Source: Eutypella sp. D-1 (taxonomy: Eukaryota > Ascomycota > Sordariomycetes > Xylariales > Diatrypaceae). From it: a stretch of DNA of 64,000 nt. The notes under the pieces are model-generated. The model made no database searches. It had not been told where the DNA came from and worked only from the letters and a program-made list of their open reading frames with translations. Below are positions 48,401 to 60,826 of the stretch, piece after piece. The stretch lies in NCBI GenBank assembly GCA_023313575.1, contig JAJTTP010000009.1, positions 1,178,001 through 1,242,000 on the forward strand. The letters are read 5' to 3'. A program made the position numbers and the translations under genes. Numbering within the stretch: position 1 is the stretch's first letter; each line of letters opens with the position of its first letter.

Positions 48401-51400
48401 TACCTAAGGCTGAAATGTTCAAGTGGTTGGCTATCAGTGCCCTCTCGGAGGGTCGGGTTTTGTTGGAAGGGAGGCCACGACCATAGCACATAGTAGGTAA
48501 CTAGTTGCATGCTAACAACCTTGAAATGACTGACTACCTACATTCAATATGTGCCTGCGTAGGTAGGGAGCGTGTAAAGAGTGTGTGGACCCTGAAACAA
48601 ATCAGTCATCCAGCCCGACGTTCTAGGTCTTGTCTGGGCTTTAGATGGGTAAAAGTCGTATAACATAGGGCCTGGCCAGGCTCGGTTCAAGATCTCACTG
48701 GGCTGAGTGATACCGCAGCGATGCCTGGAATTGCAGTTCTTTCAGACATCTGATATATATGCCCCGAGTATAACTTGTCAGGCGATATGTTACATGTGGA
48801 CCAGACGGGATACTGTAATGTCCGCCTGTTGGTATTCCGGTATGCCTCGGTACTTGGTAGTTGCTTAATTGCTTCATGTGCCTCGTATTATGGACCGCTC
48901 ACATTAGGAAAATAGTGCGAATTGTTAGCCCCGCTAGGTTTCCAGGGGCTTGAAGTTTTAGGTCCAACCCGGTGATAGCTGTTTAGCGACTGGCGCGCCA
49001 ATCAAGGGAGCGCTTAAGGGCGTCTAACTGGAATGTTCCTTCACTCACATCAACTTAGAGCCTTTCCATATCCGGGAACTTTTAAAGTTGGTGAACAATT
49101 AACAGATAAGTGCGTATTGGAAGTTACCGCCGAACCGCCGAAGTAAGTCCATTAAATGCCTATGCCACTGCCCGGCGGGTGTCTTTCTAGGATAAGTTCC
49201 CCGGTCTAGTCCTCCATTTCCCGGGGTAGGCTGTTCCTCCACTCCATAGCGCATATTATGCCAATCTACCCGCTCACAATGAGGCTCCCTTCCCCGCATT
49301 CCCCCGACACGATGACAAGCCGGCGCCAGGTAGGGTTGGTGTCTGAGTGGAGGGGTTTGAGGGGATACATAGTATTGAAATAGAGACACCTGGTAAGGGT
49401 CTCAGTTACGGTATGTATCCGAGCTGCCGAGGTAAGTTGGACAGGAACGATGACTTTGCATAATGTTCACTCACCCATCTGCAACGCAAGGAATGTGAGT
49501 TCGTGTCATGGGGACAGATATTTTCAAGATTGAAATCTGGGGTTCTCACGTGGTTTGACTTCTGAGGTTAAATATAGTGAGTCGCCTAGCAGCCTAGGCA
49601 GCTGCTAGGAAGGTTCCGGCTTGGGTTTCAGTACCCATTCGGGGAATCCTTGAACCTCCCGAGGTCTCTGGCCAGCGGGAAGAAGGAACATTGCCCATGC
49701 TCAGGTGGGGGCCCAGGGCGTCTCCAAGAGTTTTACCCCAGGAATATCGGGGAAATCAAGTCAATAAAGCCGACCAGTTACGGAGTACTTGGGTACTTAC
49801 ATAGTATCTTGCCTACCCTAGGTCTAGGTAGGTAGGTATGTACATGTATTTACATAAATCATAGATCGGGTACCCGGGTACCTACTCCGTTCCAACCTTA
49901 CATAGCCTGGTATGTACATAGAAAGAGGGCATCCGTAGAATCACTTAACACCAACCTGGGCACCCCCTATCCATACAGCCATACCGCTCTGATAACTGCT
50001 ATTGCCTACTGCAGGTGTTCCAAGATTGCCCGTTTAGGGTACCTAGGTATCTTTTCCTACCTAGGTCTATCACTATCTCGTTCGCCATAATATGGCATCA
50101 ATCGGGACATTCTCTTAGGCGACCGAGTTTCAGGTGATTGGATGTTACCTAGCAACAAGGCAGTCGGGCGAGCTATACGACAGTATCTCTACAAGCATTG
50201 CTGTTTACATATGTAGCCTTCCAATCTTGGCTCCGAAAATATACAGGAGGAGGGGAAAGATGAATTCCAATGAGCTTCGTCTGCATGTCAGGAGGTCACC
50301 CATGGGTGCGTTCAGCCCTGTTGGCAGGTACCGAATGCAACGCAACCCAACCCCTAAAGATTCCAGGCAGCCCAGGCTTCTTTACAACCATACAGCACTC
50401 TTCGCACCTGCAACCTGACAAAAAGGGGGCTGGGGTTGGTTGTCTGTATTACCTCGTCTGCCTGTGGACTGGTGTATTAAACCTACTGGATCCTAATGTT
50501 GGAATGTCCTCATGATGTTGGGGGATTTAGTGCGGCCCGCCACTGTTGCTCCCATCGTCCGTCCATCTTCCATTCGTGGCCGGATTCGTCATTTTGGTGT
50601 GATGAGTATATTATTACTTGCCGAGTGACAGCCTCGATACGATGTGTGCCATGCACGGCACTATACAGACCAAGCCGTCCAGGAATTGGATATCCATAAG
50701 GATATAGGTACTCACCACGGCTCACTTTACCTAGCAAAGAGGATATATCCAATGATTTGGTGGTTGTTGGGTTTGAAGGCAAGTCAAGGCACTTGACTGT
50801 GCATGCAGCCACCCTTCTTCCATTGGACAGGATTGGCCTTTCAGCCAGCCGGCTATTTGTTTGGTGCCTGCCCAATCATCATCGTATTGGATGCGCTTGT
50901 GACATTCTTCTCCGCCAGTAAGGGGAGGGGTGGGGGCAAACAGGAAAGGTACGCCCTGACGTTTATTTGTTGTAACCGCCCTCATGATATGTGACAATTC
51001 TGAGGAAAGCATGGCTATGGCAATACACCTGACGGGGCCGACGATTGACATGTTGGCCTGTTGGCCAGCTCTACTGTTGCTCTCATCTTGCATAGATACC
51101 TACAGCGGGACCAACCGAGCCCCTAACAGCACACATGATTCCATCCTCTCGTCACCCGAAAGAGATTGCAATGATGTCGTATAAAAGGACCGTGAGGCTA
51201 CTTGGGCTGTTAGTGGTTTTCAACGCTAGTAAACCCCCTCCCCCCTTCTCTCCCGGGGCCTGGGGCCCCATAGCCTAACGGCCCTAATTAACCAACCGCC
51301 CTGATGTGACGACGCAATAACAGTCACAACAATGTCATAAGTGAAAATTTCGATACCGAATTACAACAACTAGTAGGAGATCTACATAGCATTCGAATGT

Positions 51401-54400
51401 AGAAAACCATAATCAAGTTAGACTAAGTATTTGGTAAATGGGAAAATTCTAATGGAGCACTAAAGTATGACCAGAATCCAGAGGTGTGGCAGCTCTTTCA
51501 GTGATCCATGCTAATTTTAGGAGGCGCTTGGTTATGACATCGTAAACACACGCAACCGCGTCATGCCTCACATGCCAACCACCTCCCCAAGGAGCCTCCT
51601 AATAAGAAAACCAATTCCCCTTCCAGCGTCGGGAGAAGGGAGATCACTAAGGTGTGGGGGCTAGCGATCATAAATAGATCGCGACCTGGCTAGTCTAGGC
51701 ATCTCCATCTCCAGTGAGTTACTACTAAAGAGAAAGGGCACTTGAATTTGGGGTCGCACACGCAGACAACAATACTTAGTATGATAGACTCGGTGTGCGG
51801 AGTGAGGAAATGGGTGCGATGCTCACCCAGGAAACCGATGTTCGATAGACATCCATGGATCTCCATCCCGTCCCATCAAGATCCCTCGTGTCGCCAAGCC
51901 ACCTTAAAATGAGACATTCTCCTTAAGCTCCGCATCCGGGGAAAGCAATCAAAAACTCCATCAATTCCACTTCTTGGATGGTTTGATCTGGGGGGATGTT
52001 GTCGGGGCGGGGGTTGGGGCTGAGTGAGTTCGACCGCGTCCCTGTGGGTTACAAGCAAAACAATCTAATCTAGACACGGGCACACATCTGGATCGAGGCT
52101 CTTGGTTGATTCCTACGTATAATTGTTAGGTTAGGTTTATTGCTGGGTCCTATATGCCTACTTTTACTGCCATCTTTTCTTAGAACCTTTAATTTGACGC
52201 GATCGAGATCCACCCAGATAATCCTGCGACGGCTATTACAGAGTTCCATACATATGTATCGATCGACCAAGGTGTTTGTTGACCCGGAAGCATGGTTGGT
52301 TGGGGTCATCAGATGCAATATCCCCCTGGAGTAGGCCCTAGGCTGCCACGCTGTTACAGGCTATGCATGAACATTCCCCGTCCGGGGAAAGGCAAATTAC
52401 AGACTGCCTTAGGGTTCGAAATAGAAGATGTGATGTCATGTCATGCTTAGCAGACAGGCTCGCATATGTACAGACAAAGTTGACAGGTTGACAGGCAAAT
52501 GCCTGTAACGAACAGCGCCATCCATCACTTGTTGCCTCGTTACCCCAGAGTGGCTTATGTCGTCACGCACCCTTCCGATGTTTCCTATATATGTTACCTA
52601 CGGCTAGACAACAGCTCCGACGTAGTAACTGTATACTACGATGCACAATATTTATGCGGAGGTTTTCTTCGACATCTCCGCAAGTTTGTTGCTCCAGCTT
52701 CTCGGACAGCCTTGGTCACTTGTCACTGCAACCATTCGTTCAACCCAGAGCCCTACCCAGCTTTGTACCCACAGTAGGTAGTTGGAAAGGAGTACAGGCG
52801 GCCTACAGTCTCTGCTCAACAGCTTGCCTACTCCCGGCGGTCGATATGAGCAACAAGAGCTTACGGGAAGTTCTATGCATGTATATGATGAGACGCATGC
52901 GTTTATTTCCGAACACTTGGAAACACGCAGAGTCCTCGATGTTCCCTGCAGCCTTGTATTTGGTCTGCATGCGCATGCATCGTGCCTAGGAGATACTGAA
53001 CCCCCCTTTTTCGATGCGTGAAGACCAAGACGGGCCTTGCTTGGTTCGGCCAAGTAAGTATGTAGGACACAGACCGTACGTAACCCGATGTAATGTCGCC
53101 AGTGGCGGATAATGGAAAAATGATTATATCGCGCAAGCCTCACATGGTTATGAGATGATGGGAGTATCGGAACAGGTCGCACGAATCACCAGCTGACAAG
53201 AAAATTGCTCGGCGTCGCGTCCTCCATATCATCTGCACGAACCCGCAAGCCCGTCAGATAAACGAGATGTGCACTCGCCTTGCGGCATAGGGTCATTACC
53301 ACGCCCAGTTCCGAGGCTGTGGTCTCATCCTATGTTATTTTCTCTCCCCCCAGTGGGATCGTTCTTGTCTATTCACTAGAGACGATACTGCCACATAATG
53401 CGGGGTCTAGACCATAGCGATATTTCATCTTACAACAATTGCCCCCCCCCCCTGACCGCGTATGTCGGTCGACACGGACATGCACTTCAAGCTGATACCG
53501 TCACGAGAGTTGCATCTGAACCTGGTGTGTACCACGAGTTCGGCGCCGGCGCGCGACGCTCGTATATTCCCTGCGGGCCTGTTACTGTCCCGTTCAACCC
53601 GCCGGTCTCTCTTCAGCTCCGTTGTAGTTATCGCAATACTTAACAGCAACTGCAGCGGCGTCCAGCTATGGTCGGCTCGGCGTACATGTGTGATGCACAT
53701 GTACAACTCCAAACCCTGCAACGACGACAATACCACGCCGTTTCAATCTCCTGGACAGCCAGCCTCTTGCCAGTGAAATCGTGCATTCGTACCTGGCTGT
53801 CCTTCGTAGATTTCGCCGTCCCACGATGTTAGATCAATATCTGCTAGTCAAACACTGCTAGACCAATGCCATGAGGAAGGAAGCGACGCAATGGTTACAC
53901 TTGCCGGGATCCGTCCTATATCTGGGATCAAACCCGTCTGCACGGGACCAACGCTTTGTTACACTTCTAGACCTTTGCCCCTGGCCTAGGTCAGGAGTTG
54001 CTATAGAAGCAGCCCGCCGTCACCCATACATTGTGCAGCCTCCGCCCTAGCAGCCCGAGCAGTTAATCGCATACCTTCCCCAGTGATGTCTATAGGCTAG
54101 TCCTAGCCATTAGTTTCTCGTTTGCCACTATATTTGTAGAGTGTCGGTCAACACCCCCATCAACAATTCGCAAGTAATCCTCAGGAAGACCAAGCATGTA
54201 TCATTAACCATTACCAATAGGACAAGAGATGAGGCACTCACCATCTGGTCCAGTTGTTATTCTCCTATACTGGGGAGTAATCTGCTGTCAGTGGCATGCA
54301 ATCAGAGAGGATACGACGCTGACAAACTGCTAGAGAGGGTCCCGTCGTAGGGTGAAATTCATCTAGAGATGGACAAGGGACTCAGTCACTTTCTCCGCGA

Positions 54401-57400
54401 CAGCATCTACTCATCACATTTTCTTGGCCTGTAAGCGGCTATCACGTCCCTCGCCACCCTATAAGGGCTGTCTTAAGTAGAAGTCGCGTTACAGAGGCCT
54501 TCCGTCCCCTTAACCCCTCGCCCGAGAAGAAGCATACTCCAACACCGTCTAGGATCCATACGCGGTCTCACAGGGCTTTATACGCGACCGGAGGCAGCTG
54601 GACTCGGGTATACGCAGCAATTCTCCCCGGCGGATGACTAGTGAGTAGTGCTTACACGGCCCGTCCCTCTTGACTGGTTGGAGCTGTTGTTGTTAAGGAA
54701 GTATGGCTTGAAATTCGGATTTATTGGAAAGGCCATGCTTCCCGCCCTTGCCCTCCTATGTACCTCATCACCCTTCTTGAGACAACCCACTACACTGTAG
54801 ATGTTTACTGCTGACTAGGGCGCGGGGGAAGGGCGTATAAGCCGACATAAAGCCGTTGTCAGCAGCGCGTGCCCCACAAGGTTCTTTGCATCCCGTGATC
54901 TCACTTTTGTATTCAGCATAACCCCCGTGCGATCTTGAGCCCCCCGCGCCTCCCCCCGGGAGGATCGCTACCCCCACCTCCACGCTGCACGTCAGAGTCG
55001 AGGATTGGAGTGCATGTGTCAGGAAGAGGTTCGTATGCCAAAGGCGAATTACTAAACAACCCCTTACCACCATCCAATACTGTCCTTAGTGCTCATCAAA
55101 GGAGGGAGGAACATTGAAGATGAGAGACTTCATTACAGCAGTTACCAGTGCAGGATAATACCCTGTCGTAACCCCATGCTGACGCTGGCAGTGATGAGTT
55201 GGCCATCCTGTTCAATCAGATTCGTCCCTGGTTCACCGGTCGCAGTTTCGGGCTTCATTTGTTGGTTTGGTCGCCGACCTCACTGAATTTTTTACTGAGG
55301 ATATAATTACGGGGAGAGAAATCGCAGGGTGGAAACATTTCGCGAGAACATCATTCAAATATTTACCTCATGGATTACGATTGAAGTATTCAGGGATCTG
55401 TCTGTCATACCCAAGTCGATTATCAGCTAGGCCTATCGCCGTGTAGTGGTATGCCAGAGACTCTCATAAAATTAGGAGTACTTGTCTTGGTAGAGCTTTG
55501 GGTGTCCCTGGTATGCCACTATATCCGTGGTAAAAGTATATAGGGGAGATAGTTAGTTGTGGCCTAATGGGGGAAGATGATTTTATTTTATTTTATTTTG
55601 CGGAGGGGAGGGGGTGGTGGGAGGCGGGGGACTTTTGTCTTGACGGAGCGACGCATTGGTGAACCTCATTTCCCCAGTGATTGTAATGTAGAAGGCCCAA
55701 TCCATTGAACTCGGCCTGGTGCCGAGCCACCTACGTGGTTTAACCCCTTGAGAAGACCAGCCTGTTCCCTTGCGCTCGCTGGATCTTTTCACATGGCAAG
55801 GGTGGCGGCCCCCTGGGGCCCCTCGCTTGGCTATTACGTCTTTATCTGGTATCTGTACGGACCTACCTTATCTGGTTACTACAACAGTCTCAATATTCAA
55901 TATTTAAGGAACAAAGTGAAAGACAGCACTCATGTTACGACCGAAATCCCTAGGGAAGTTTATTTAGTTGGCTGTGTTGATTTTGAGGCATATTGGGACA
56001 AATGATAATCAACCTGGCCAACCCATTTACTCAAGTCATTATATAATTCCGAAAGTTGGAGGAAGGGCTCGACAGGCATATTGAGACGGTGCGCGGGATA
56101 CAGAACAGGGTTTTTAGAGAGTAGCCCTTTCGACGCCGAGCAATCGGGTCCAGGGTTGGGAAGGATACTGGGTAGGCCAGGACCCTGCGTGCAGGATAAA
56201 GCGGCCGGCTAAAAAGGCAGCACAAGGCTCGAAGCAACATGATGCTTTAGCCGGAACCTATTGTCTTGCCTCTCGTTGCCATAGTCTCTAGAGAGCCAGT
56301 CCGTTAGAGAGTCCGTGGTTCGGGAGCGTTAAGCGAGGAAGAGGAAATTTTCTTTGAGAGTACGCGTCACTTCAACAACCTTCTAGACTGGGGTTGGTAC
56401 CGGAAGTCGCGAGGAGTGGTAGCCTTAGAAACATGCATGATATAACCCCTACTTGAATGTGTGTGCACTGAGACAAGGACGTTGGTGTCCGTAGAGGATA
56501 CACGAGCCGTAACCCGACTGTCCGCGTGGGCGGTGGGGACAGGACCCTGCGGGTGATCCTTGAGGGCTAGAACCTCCTAGCCGGGGGTGATCGTCGGATG
56601 GGTTGGACCCTTTTACCGTACGTTTATTTCGGGTAGTCGTACCAGGAATTCCCATTTCCCCAGATTTGGCTTGTGATCTACACTCCTGACTATACTCCGT
56701 GGCCCCCTACGGGCCGGGGCCGGTCGGTGGACAGACGCATGGGTTGAGGCCCCAAAAGAGCCCGGTGGCCGTGTATGAGTACCGGGTCCCTCCGATACTC
56801 GCAGTTCTAAGCGGTGAGATGCTCTATCTGTTTCGCCATGGTGATCTTGGGCCTACCCACCGTAGTTTTTAGGTGACACCGACGCCTTTAGTCTAAGACA
56901 TTGTCTCAAAATTCGTTAGTACTACATCTAGACCCAGCTAGGGCCGGATGAAAGTCGATGGGAAAATCGAGACATTTTGAAGGATTTTCGGGCATAGCTT
57001 GACTCGGGGGTTTCATAGCTTCCAGATCTCGTCGCCGGTAAAGGTGAGTTGAAATGTGGTATTATACTGTAGCTAGAGAGGATAGAGTCAATGATCCTTG
57101 TTGAGGATGTCTCATAGTTGGTAAATGATACGGTTGTGTCGAAAATGCACATGTTTAGCCATCATGAGCACGGAATCCAAGGAAGCGTGCCTTCCATTCA
57201 TCGGTTACGTCGGCGGTAGAATACCTCACCAGCGCTTAACTTGCGTGGTACTTTCGAGGTCGTGACATATACATTGTTTGATGATTTTGAATTACACTAT
57301 CGTAAATGCTCATTTCTGTAAGTTTCATGGAGACACCCCTTGAACATAGTACTTTGCCCCCTTTAGCTTAAGTCGACATACATCGCAGTTTCCAGTCGAA

Positions 57401-57828
57401 GCATATCATCATCAGCCCCCATTGTATTTACCTATGTATACTCTTTTGCTTGAAATCTCGGGTCGCTGCTATGTTCGTCTTTGATGTGGTGCGACTTCAG
57501 ATATATATACCTCATCGTGCAACCCCTTTCAGCATAGGGATCAGGTTAACGTAGGTGCACCGTGTAGGCTTTGCTGTCAAAACGACTTTCGACGCCCCGG
57601 TGGCGTACGGACCGATGCGTTGGGCATGGGCTTAAGATTCAAGCCATGATAGGTCACTATCGCCCTAGGTTTATCTCGATTTGGTGGTTTGCGTTTGACG
57701 GCTGGTAGTGTACGGGGTAGTCTTTCAGAAGGCCGCTTCTTTCTCAGACTCGGTAGGGTTTGTAGTGTCATAAGTGACATAGTAGGACGGTGCGTATAAA
57801 GGCAAGAAACCTTCAACGGGGCGATTGC
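39401..57828. other. Gene desert, 18.4 kb
   Basis: No gene could be built on either strand. ORFs are short (up to about 176 codons, at 52652-53182), overlap each other and show no domain. The first 1.5 kb is the likely leader and promoter of the Mks1-like gene, with G-rich and AG-rich tracts (about 39990-40030, 40260-40350). Further on are a GGT repeat (about 41137-41163), TTTTA repeats (about 55577-55600) and scattered TACCTAGGTA words (about 40490, 40745, 41610, 49795). Composition is not AT-biased, so this is not a second RIP block. Confidence 0.5.
41137..41163. repeat. (GGT)n microsatellite
   Basis: Imperfect GGT/GGC tandem in an intergenic stretch. It accounts for the glycine run in a spurious small ORF. 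Confidence 0.7.
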
Positions 57829-58353
57829 CTACGACTCGGCAATCGTTTTCGCTTCAGCCTCGGCTTCGTCCACGATATTTTTGGATTCCTCCTTTGAAAA
57901 AGCTTCAGTGAACTTGACCCACGGACCATGGACCAAGCCGGTACCAGCACCTATCAGCATACCGAGGCCGGTGGTGGGAATGGCTGTCAGGCCGCTGACC
58001 ACGGCGCCGACTGTCACACCCAGCCCGCTAGCGACACCCGCGCCGACGCCACCGCCCATGGCCCCGCCCTGTAGCCAACCAGCTTGCAGTCGTTCTGCTG
58101 TCTTGAGCAGTTTCGATGCTTTCTTGTCTAACTCTTTGGCTTGAGCGCGGAGCTCTTCGGCCTCCTTGGGATCTTCCGTTTTGTCCGCTTGTTTATGAAG
58201 CTGGATGGATTCTTCTTGTAGCGGGTTGGCTTCCTCGACTCGCTTTTGGATCTCCTCTAACAGCTTCTCTTTAGACGATGGTCTTTTGCCTTCCTGCTTG
58301 CCATCTTGCTGGCGATCGCCGCCCTGAGATTCTGTTTCTTTTCCTTCGGACAT
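57829..58353 (-). CDS. Small glycine-zipper protein with charged N-terminal helices
   Basis: Single exon, 174 residues. The first 30 residues are Gln/Lys/Glu-rich. Residues about 28-92 form long charged helices likely to coil (KEKLLEEIQKRVEEANPLQE, EELRAQAKELDKKASKLLKT). Residues about 93-150 are a glycine zipper and hydrophobic segment (GGAMGGGVGAGVASGLGVTV, TTGLGMLIGAGTGLVHGPW), and a short acidic tail follows. Such Gly-zipper stretches pack helices in membranes or oligomers. I recognise similar fungal hypothetical proteins by layout, not by a named family. The coding signature is good: one long frame, no intron needed, and codon use unlike the surrounding desert. Function unknown. Confidence 0.75.
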   Translation of the reverse strand: MSEGKETESQGGDRQQDGKQEGKRPSSKEKLLEEIQKRVEEANPLQEESIQLHKQADKTEDPKEAEELRAQAKELDKKASKLLKTAERLQAGWLQGGAMGGGVGAGVASGLGVTVGAVVSGLTAIPTTGLGMLIGAGTGLVHGPWVKFTEAFSKEESKNIVDEAEAEAKTIAES

Positions 58354-59126
58354 TTACTCGGTAATTCTTGGATGCCTGGTGATCTTTTTTCGAGCTAGGT
58401 GTAATAGGAAGTGCTCCGTTAAGCAATAGTATTGCCTAATTCTAACATAGGACAAATATCATCTATACTGGAACCGAGTAAACTATTTCGCTGGAAGAGA
58501 CTAATATAAATATCCAGGAATGAAAATCGTAGTCACGTTGTTCTAGCAGCATATTCCTGTCGCTTACTGACGTCATGAATTTGCGTTTTGTGTGTGTGTG
58601 TGTGGCCCCTGAACCCCTGAACCCTCTGGACTACTTATATGTACATGTGTAGGTATGGTGTGTACCTGAGTAGCGCCAAAGTGTACTACTTGTAGGTACA
58701 CCATACCCACCAAGCCTCCTATTATAACAGCCATAGGTAGGTGACTCTTGAGTAGCCAAACATGATAAACATCTCATACATCGATTTGAATTACGTAGTG
58801 TTCGCGTGGTTCAGCATTGGATATTATGCATCGTAATGCAACGCAATCAAACTGGTGGCCGTGTAACTTGTCGAATGTCCTACGTCGGCTTCACAGTTTG
58901 GGGTTTTCAATAGGTAGTCATCTCCAGAACAACAACAGCGAGCCTATATATAATGACTCCCACCAAGATTCTCATCCCGGAATTATCAAACAACTATATA
59001 TGCATATATATATATATATACGCAGGCTCACGAACCTCGATTGCTCTCTGATCGAACACTACACTCAAACGTACCAGTACCTTACAAGATACGACCCCTT
59101 AGGGCGCATGAAGTCGTGCATCATCT
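58354..59126. other. Intergenic spacer with GT and AT microsatellites
   Basis: Holds a (GT)n at 58590-58604, an imperfect inverted repeat at 58652-58707 and an (AT)n at 59004-59020. No ORF is convincing. It is the presumed divergent promoter of the glycine-zipper gene and the HAD pseudogene. Confidence 0.5.
58652..58707. repeat. Imperfect inverted repeat (hairpin)
   Basis: GGTATGGTGTGTACCTGAGTAG (58652-58673) pairs with CTACTTGTAGGTACACCATACC (58686-58707) apart from two small indels, with a 12-base loop. Both arms contain the TACCT word that recurs through the window. Confidence 0.5.
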
Positions 59127-59943
59127 ATGCCGGTCTCTAAAAACATCGCGTTCGACGTAGTAGGCACCCTGGTGTCTTATGATAGCGTCCATGAGGCCAT
59201 GGACACTATTTTTGGGGAAAGAGTTTGAGTTGTCGGCGTCCAACCTAAGTTGCTCTCCTGTTGCTGGCTAGGGATGGTGGAGCGCGAACACATGTATCGC
59301 TCTATCCGGTCGCAAGACACCCGTCCTCAACCTCCTAGGCCCGCTATTCTACCGTGCACTTAGGCATGCCGACATAAAGTATCCTCGCAACTTCGCCGGT
59401 GTCGAGGAGGTTGGCTGCCTCGTGGGAACCTATCGAAGTCTCAAGCCCCGCCACGGAGCTGCTGAGTGCGTCGTCAAGCTGCGTGACGGCGGGTTTACCG
59501 TCTGGGCTTTCACAGCTGGCGATCGTAAGCGCGTCGAAGGTTACTTCGCCCAGACGGGTATTGGCCTGCCCGCGGAGAATCTGGTTGCCTGTCACTCGCT
59601 CTCCAGGTCCAAGCCCGATCCTGACGCATATCGACACCTGCATAAAGAATTGTCGAAATCAGGCACTGAGCCCTGGTTCACTGCCGCTCATACGTGGGAC
59701 GTATCGACTGCCCGGACTATTGGGTGAGTCAATACACCCTGGTTCAATTTCTTTTGCTATGGAAGATTCCGTTTGCATATATCTAATCATCAGAGTGGGT
59801 TCACAGGTGCATATGCGCCAGTGCTGGATGGTGAGCCGTTGCATAAAATCTTTAGGGACATGGATGTTGTCGCTAACAACCTCGTTTCTATGGCGGATAT
59901 GGTCATCGCGGCTGAGCAAGAAACTCGACGAGTAGATTCTTGA
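59127..59943 (+). pseudogene. Haloacid-dehalogenase-like hydrolase, broken
   Basis: Reads as a HAD-superfamily protein of the 2-haloacid dehalogenase type. It starts MPVSKNIAFDVVGTLVSYDS, with the FDxxGT nucleophile motif intact. At 59226 the frame hits TGA, in a position that looks like a mutated CGA arginine codon. Around 59303 a one-base frameshift is needed to pass from VEREHMYRS to the frame reading LNLLGPLFYRAL. From about 59380 a good frame runs through GAAECVVKLRDGGFTVWAF, SKPDPDAYRH and WFTAAHTWDVSTARTIG. A possible intron (from GTGAGT at about 59725) joins GFTGAYAPVLDGEPLHKIF and the end at 59943. The catalytic parts survive separately, but the gene as assembled cannot make the whole enzyme. 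A sequencing error could explain one lesion, less easily both. Confidence 0.78.
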
Positions 59944-60826
59944 ACTGGATCTTTCGTACAGCGCAATGCTCTCGTTTAATGCATTCACGCCGCGGATTGC
60001 CCAGGGACTGCAAGGAAGGATATCATAAGAAGATTAACTTCCGTAATCAGCAAGTTGAAATTTTGGGTGACCCCATTCCTTGTGAGGCCCAGACAAGCCA
60101 GGTAGATCGTGAGGGTAGCAATGCCGGCTTCGCCGGTTACATCCCGCTCTGACAGTGAGCATCACTTTCTCGCTTAGCTACATTCGGATCCTGAAGGGCT
60201 CGCCTTATATTTCGAGTAGGAAGTGATACTCTATGGTAATCGAGCGCATTGAGGTGAAGTGGCGCACTCATAGCACGGCTCCATGCTCCGAAGAAAAAGA
60301 AATAAGCGGGCAGTACAGTGTGCATGCGAAACCTTGTTTATACATCGGGTGTGGGTTTGGCAATGTTGAAATACCAATCAAACACGGCATTTATCAAACT
60401 AGTACAGGCGCCTCAAATACTCAGAGCATGATTGTTTGCATACTCAGGTAGCTTTCAAAAGGCGCCTTCCTATCATTATAACTTTGTCTACACAGTATAT
60501 CGGCTGCTGAAAATGTCAGGGTATCGTGAGAAGCCCAAGCAATACTACTATCTTACAATAGAGTTAGCATAAGCGACAATAAGCAAGTGATGTAATAATT
60601 AGCGTGTGTCTTGAATGAGATATATTCTTTTCTATTCCATCCCTCGAACGCCTCCGGCTCCCCGCATCTGATTCCCGATCTCGGGCGCGATGTTATACCT
60701 TAAATACCCAGGTTGATCGGGGTATAATGCCACTAAAAGACAGCCTAGACTTTGGGACTCTCTACATCAACATTCTATCAACCTTTTGAGGAACAGGTCG
60801 CTCAGATTATAGAGGAGTGAACTAAC
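59944..60826. other. Intergenic spacer and promoter of the FAD oxidoreductase gene
   Basis: No ORF is convincing. The last 100 bases before the ATG at 60827 contain CTCTACATCAACATTCTATC-type pyrimidine/AC-rich leader, typical of fungal 5' UTRs. Confidence 0.5.

Noticed and set aside
52591..53182. Overlapping ORFs of 132 (+) and 176 (-) codons in the gene desert
   Set aside because: Both strands are open in the same place without domain, signal peptide or usable splice partners; chance frames are the simpler reading.
56800..56850. tRNA-like words (GCGGTGAGATGCTCTAT)
   Set aside because: No acceptor-stem pairing or matching T-loop GTTCRANNC at the right spacing.
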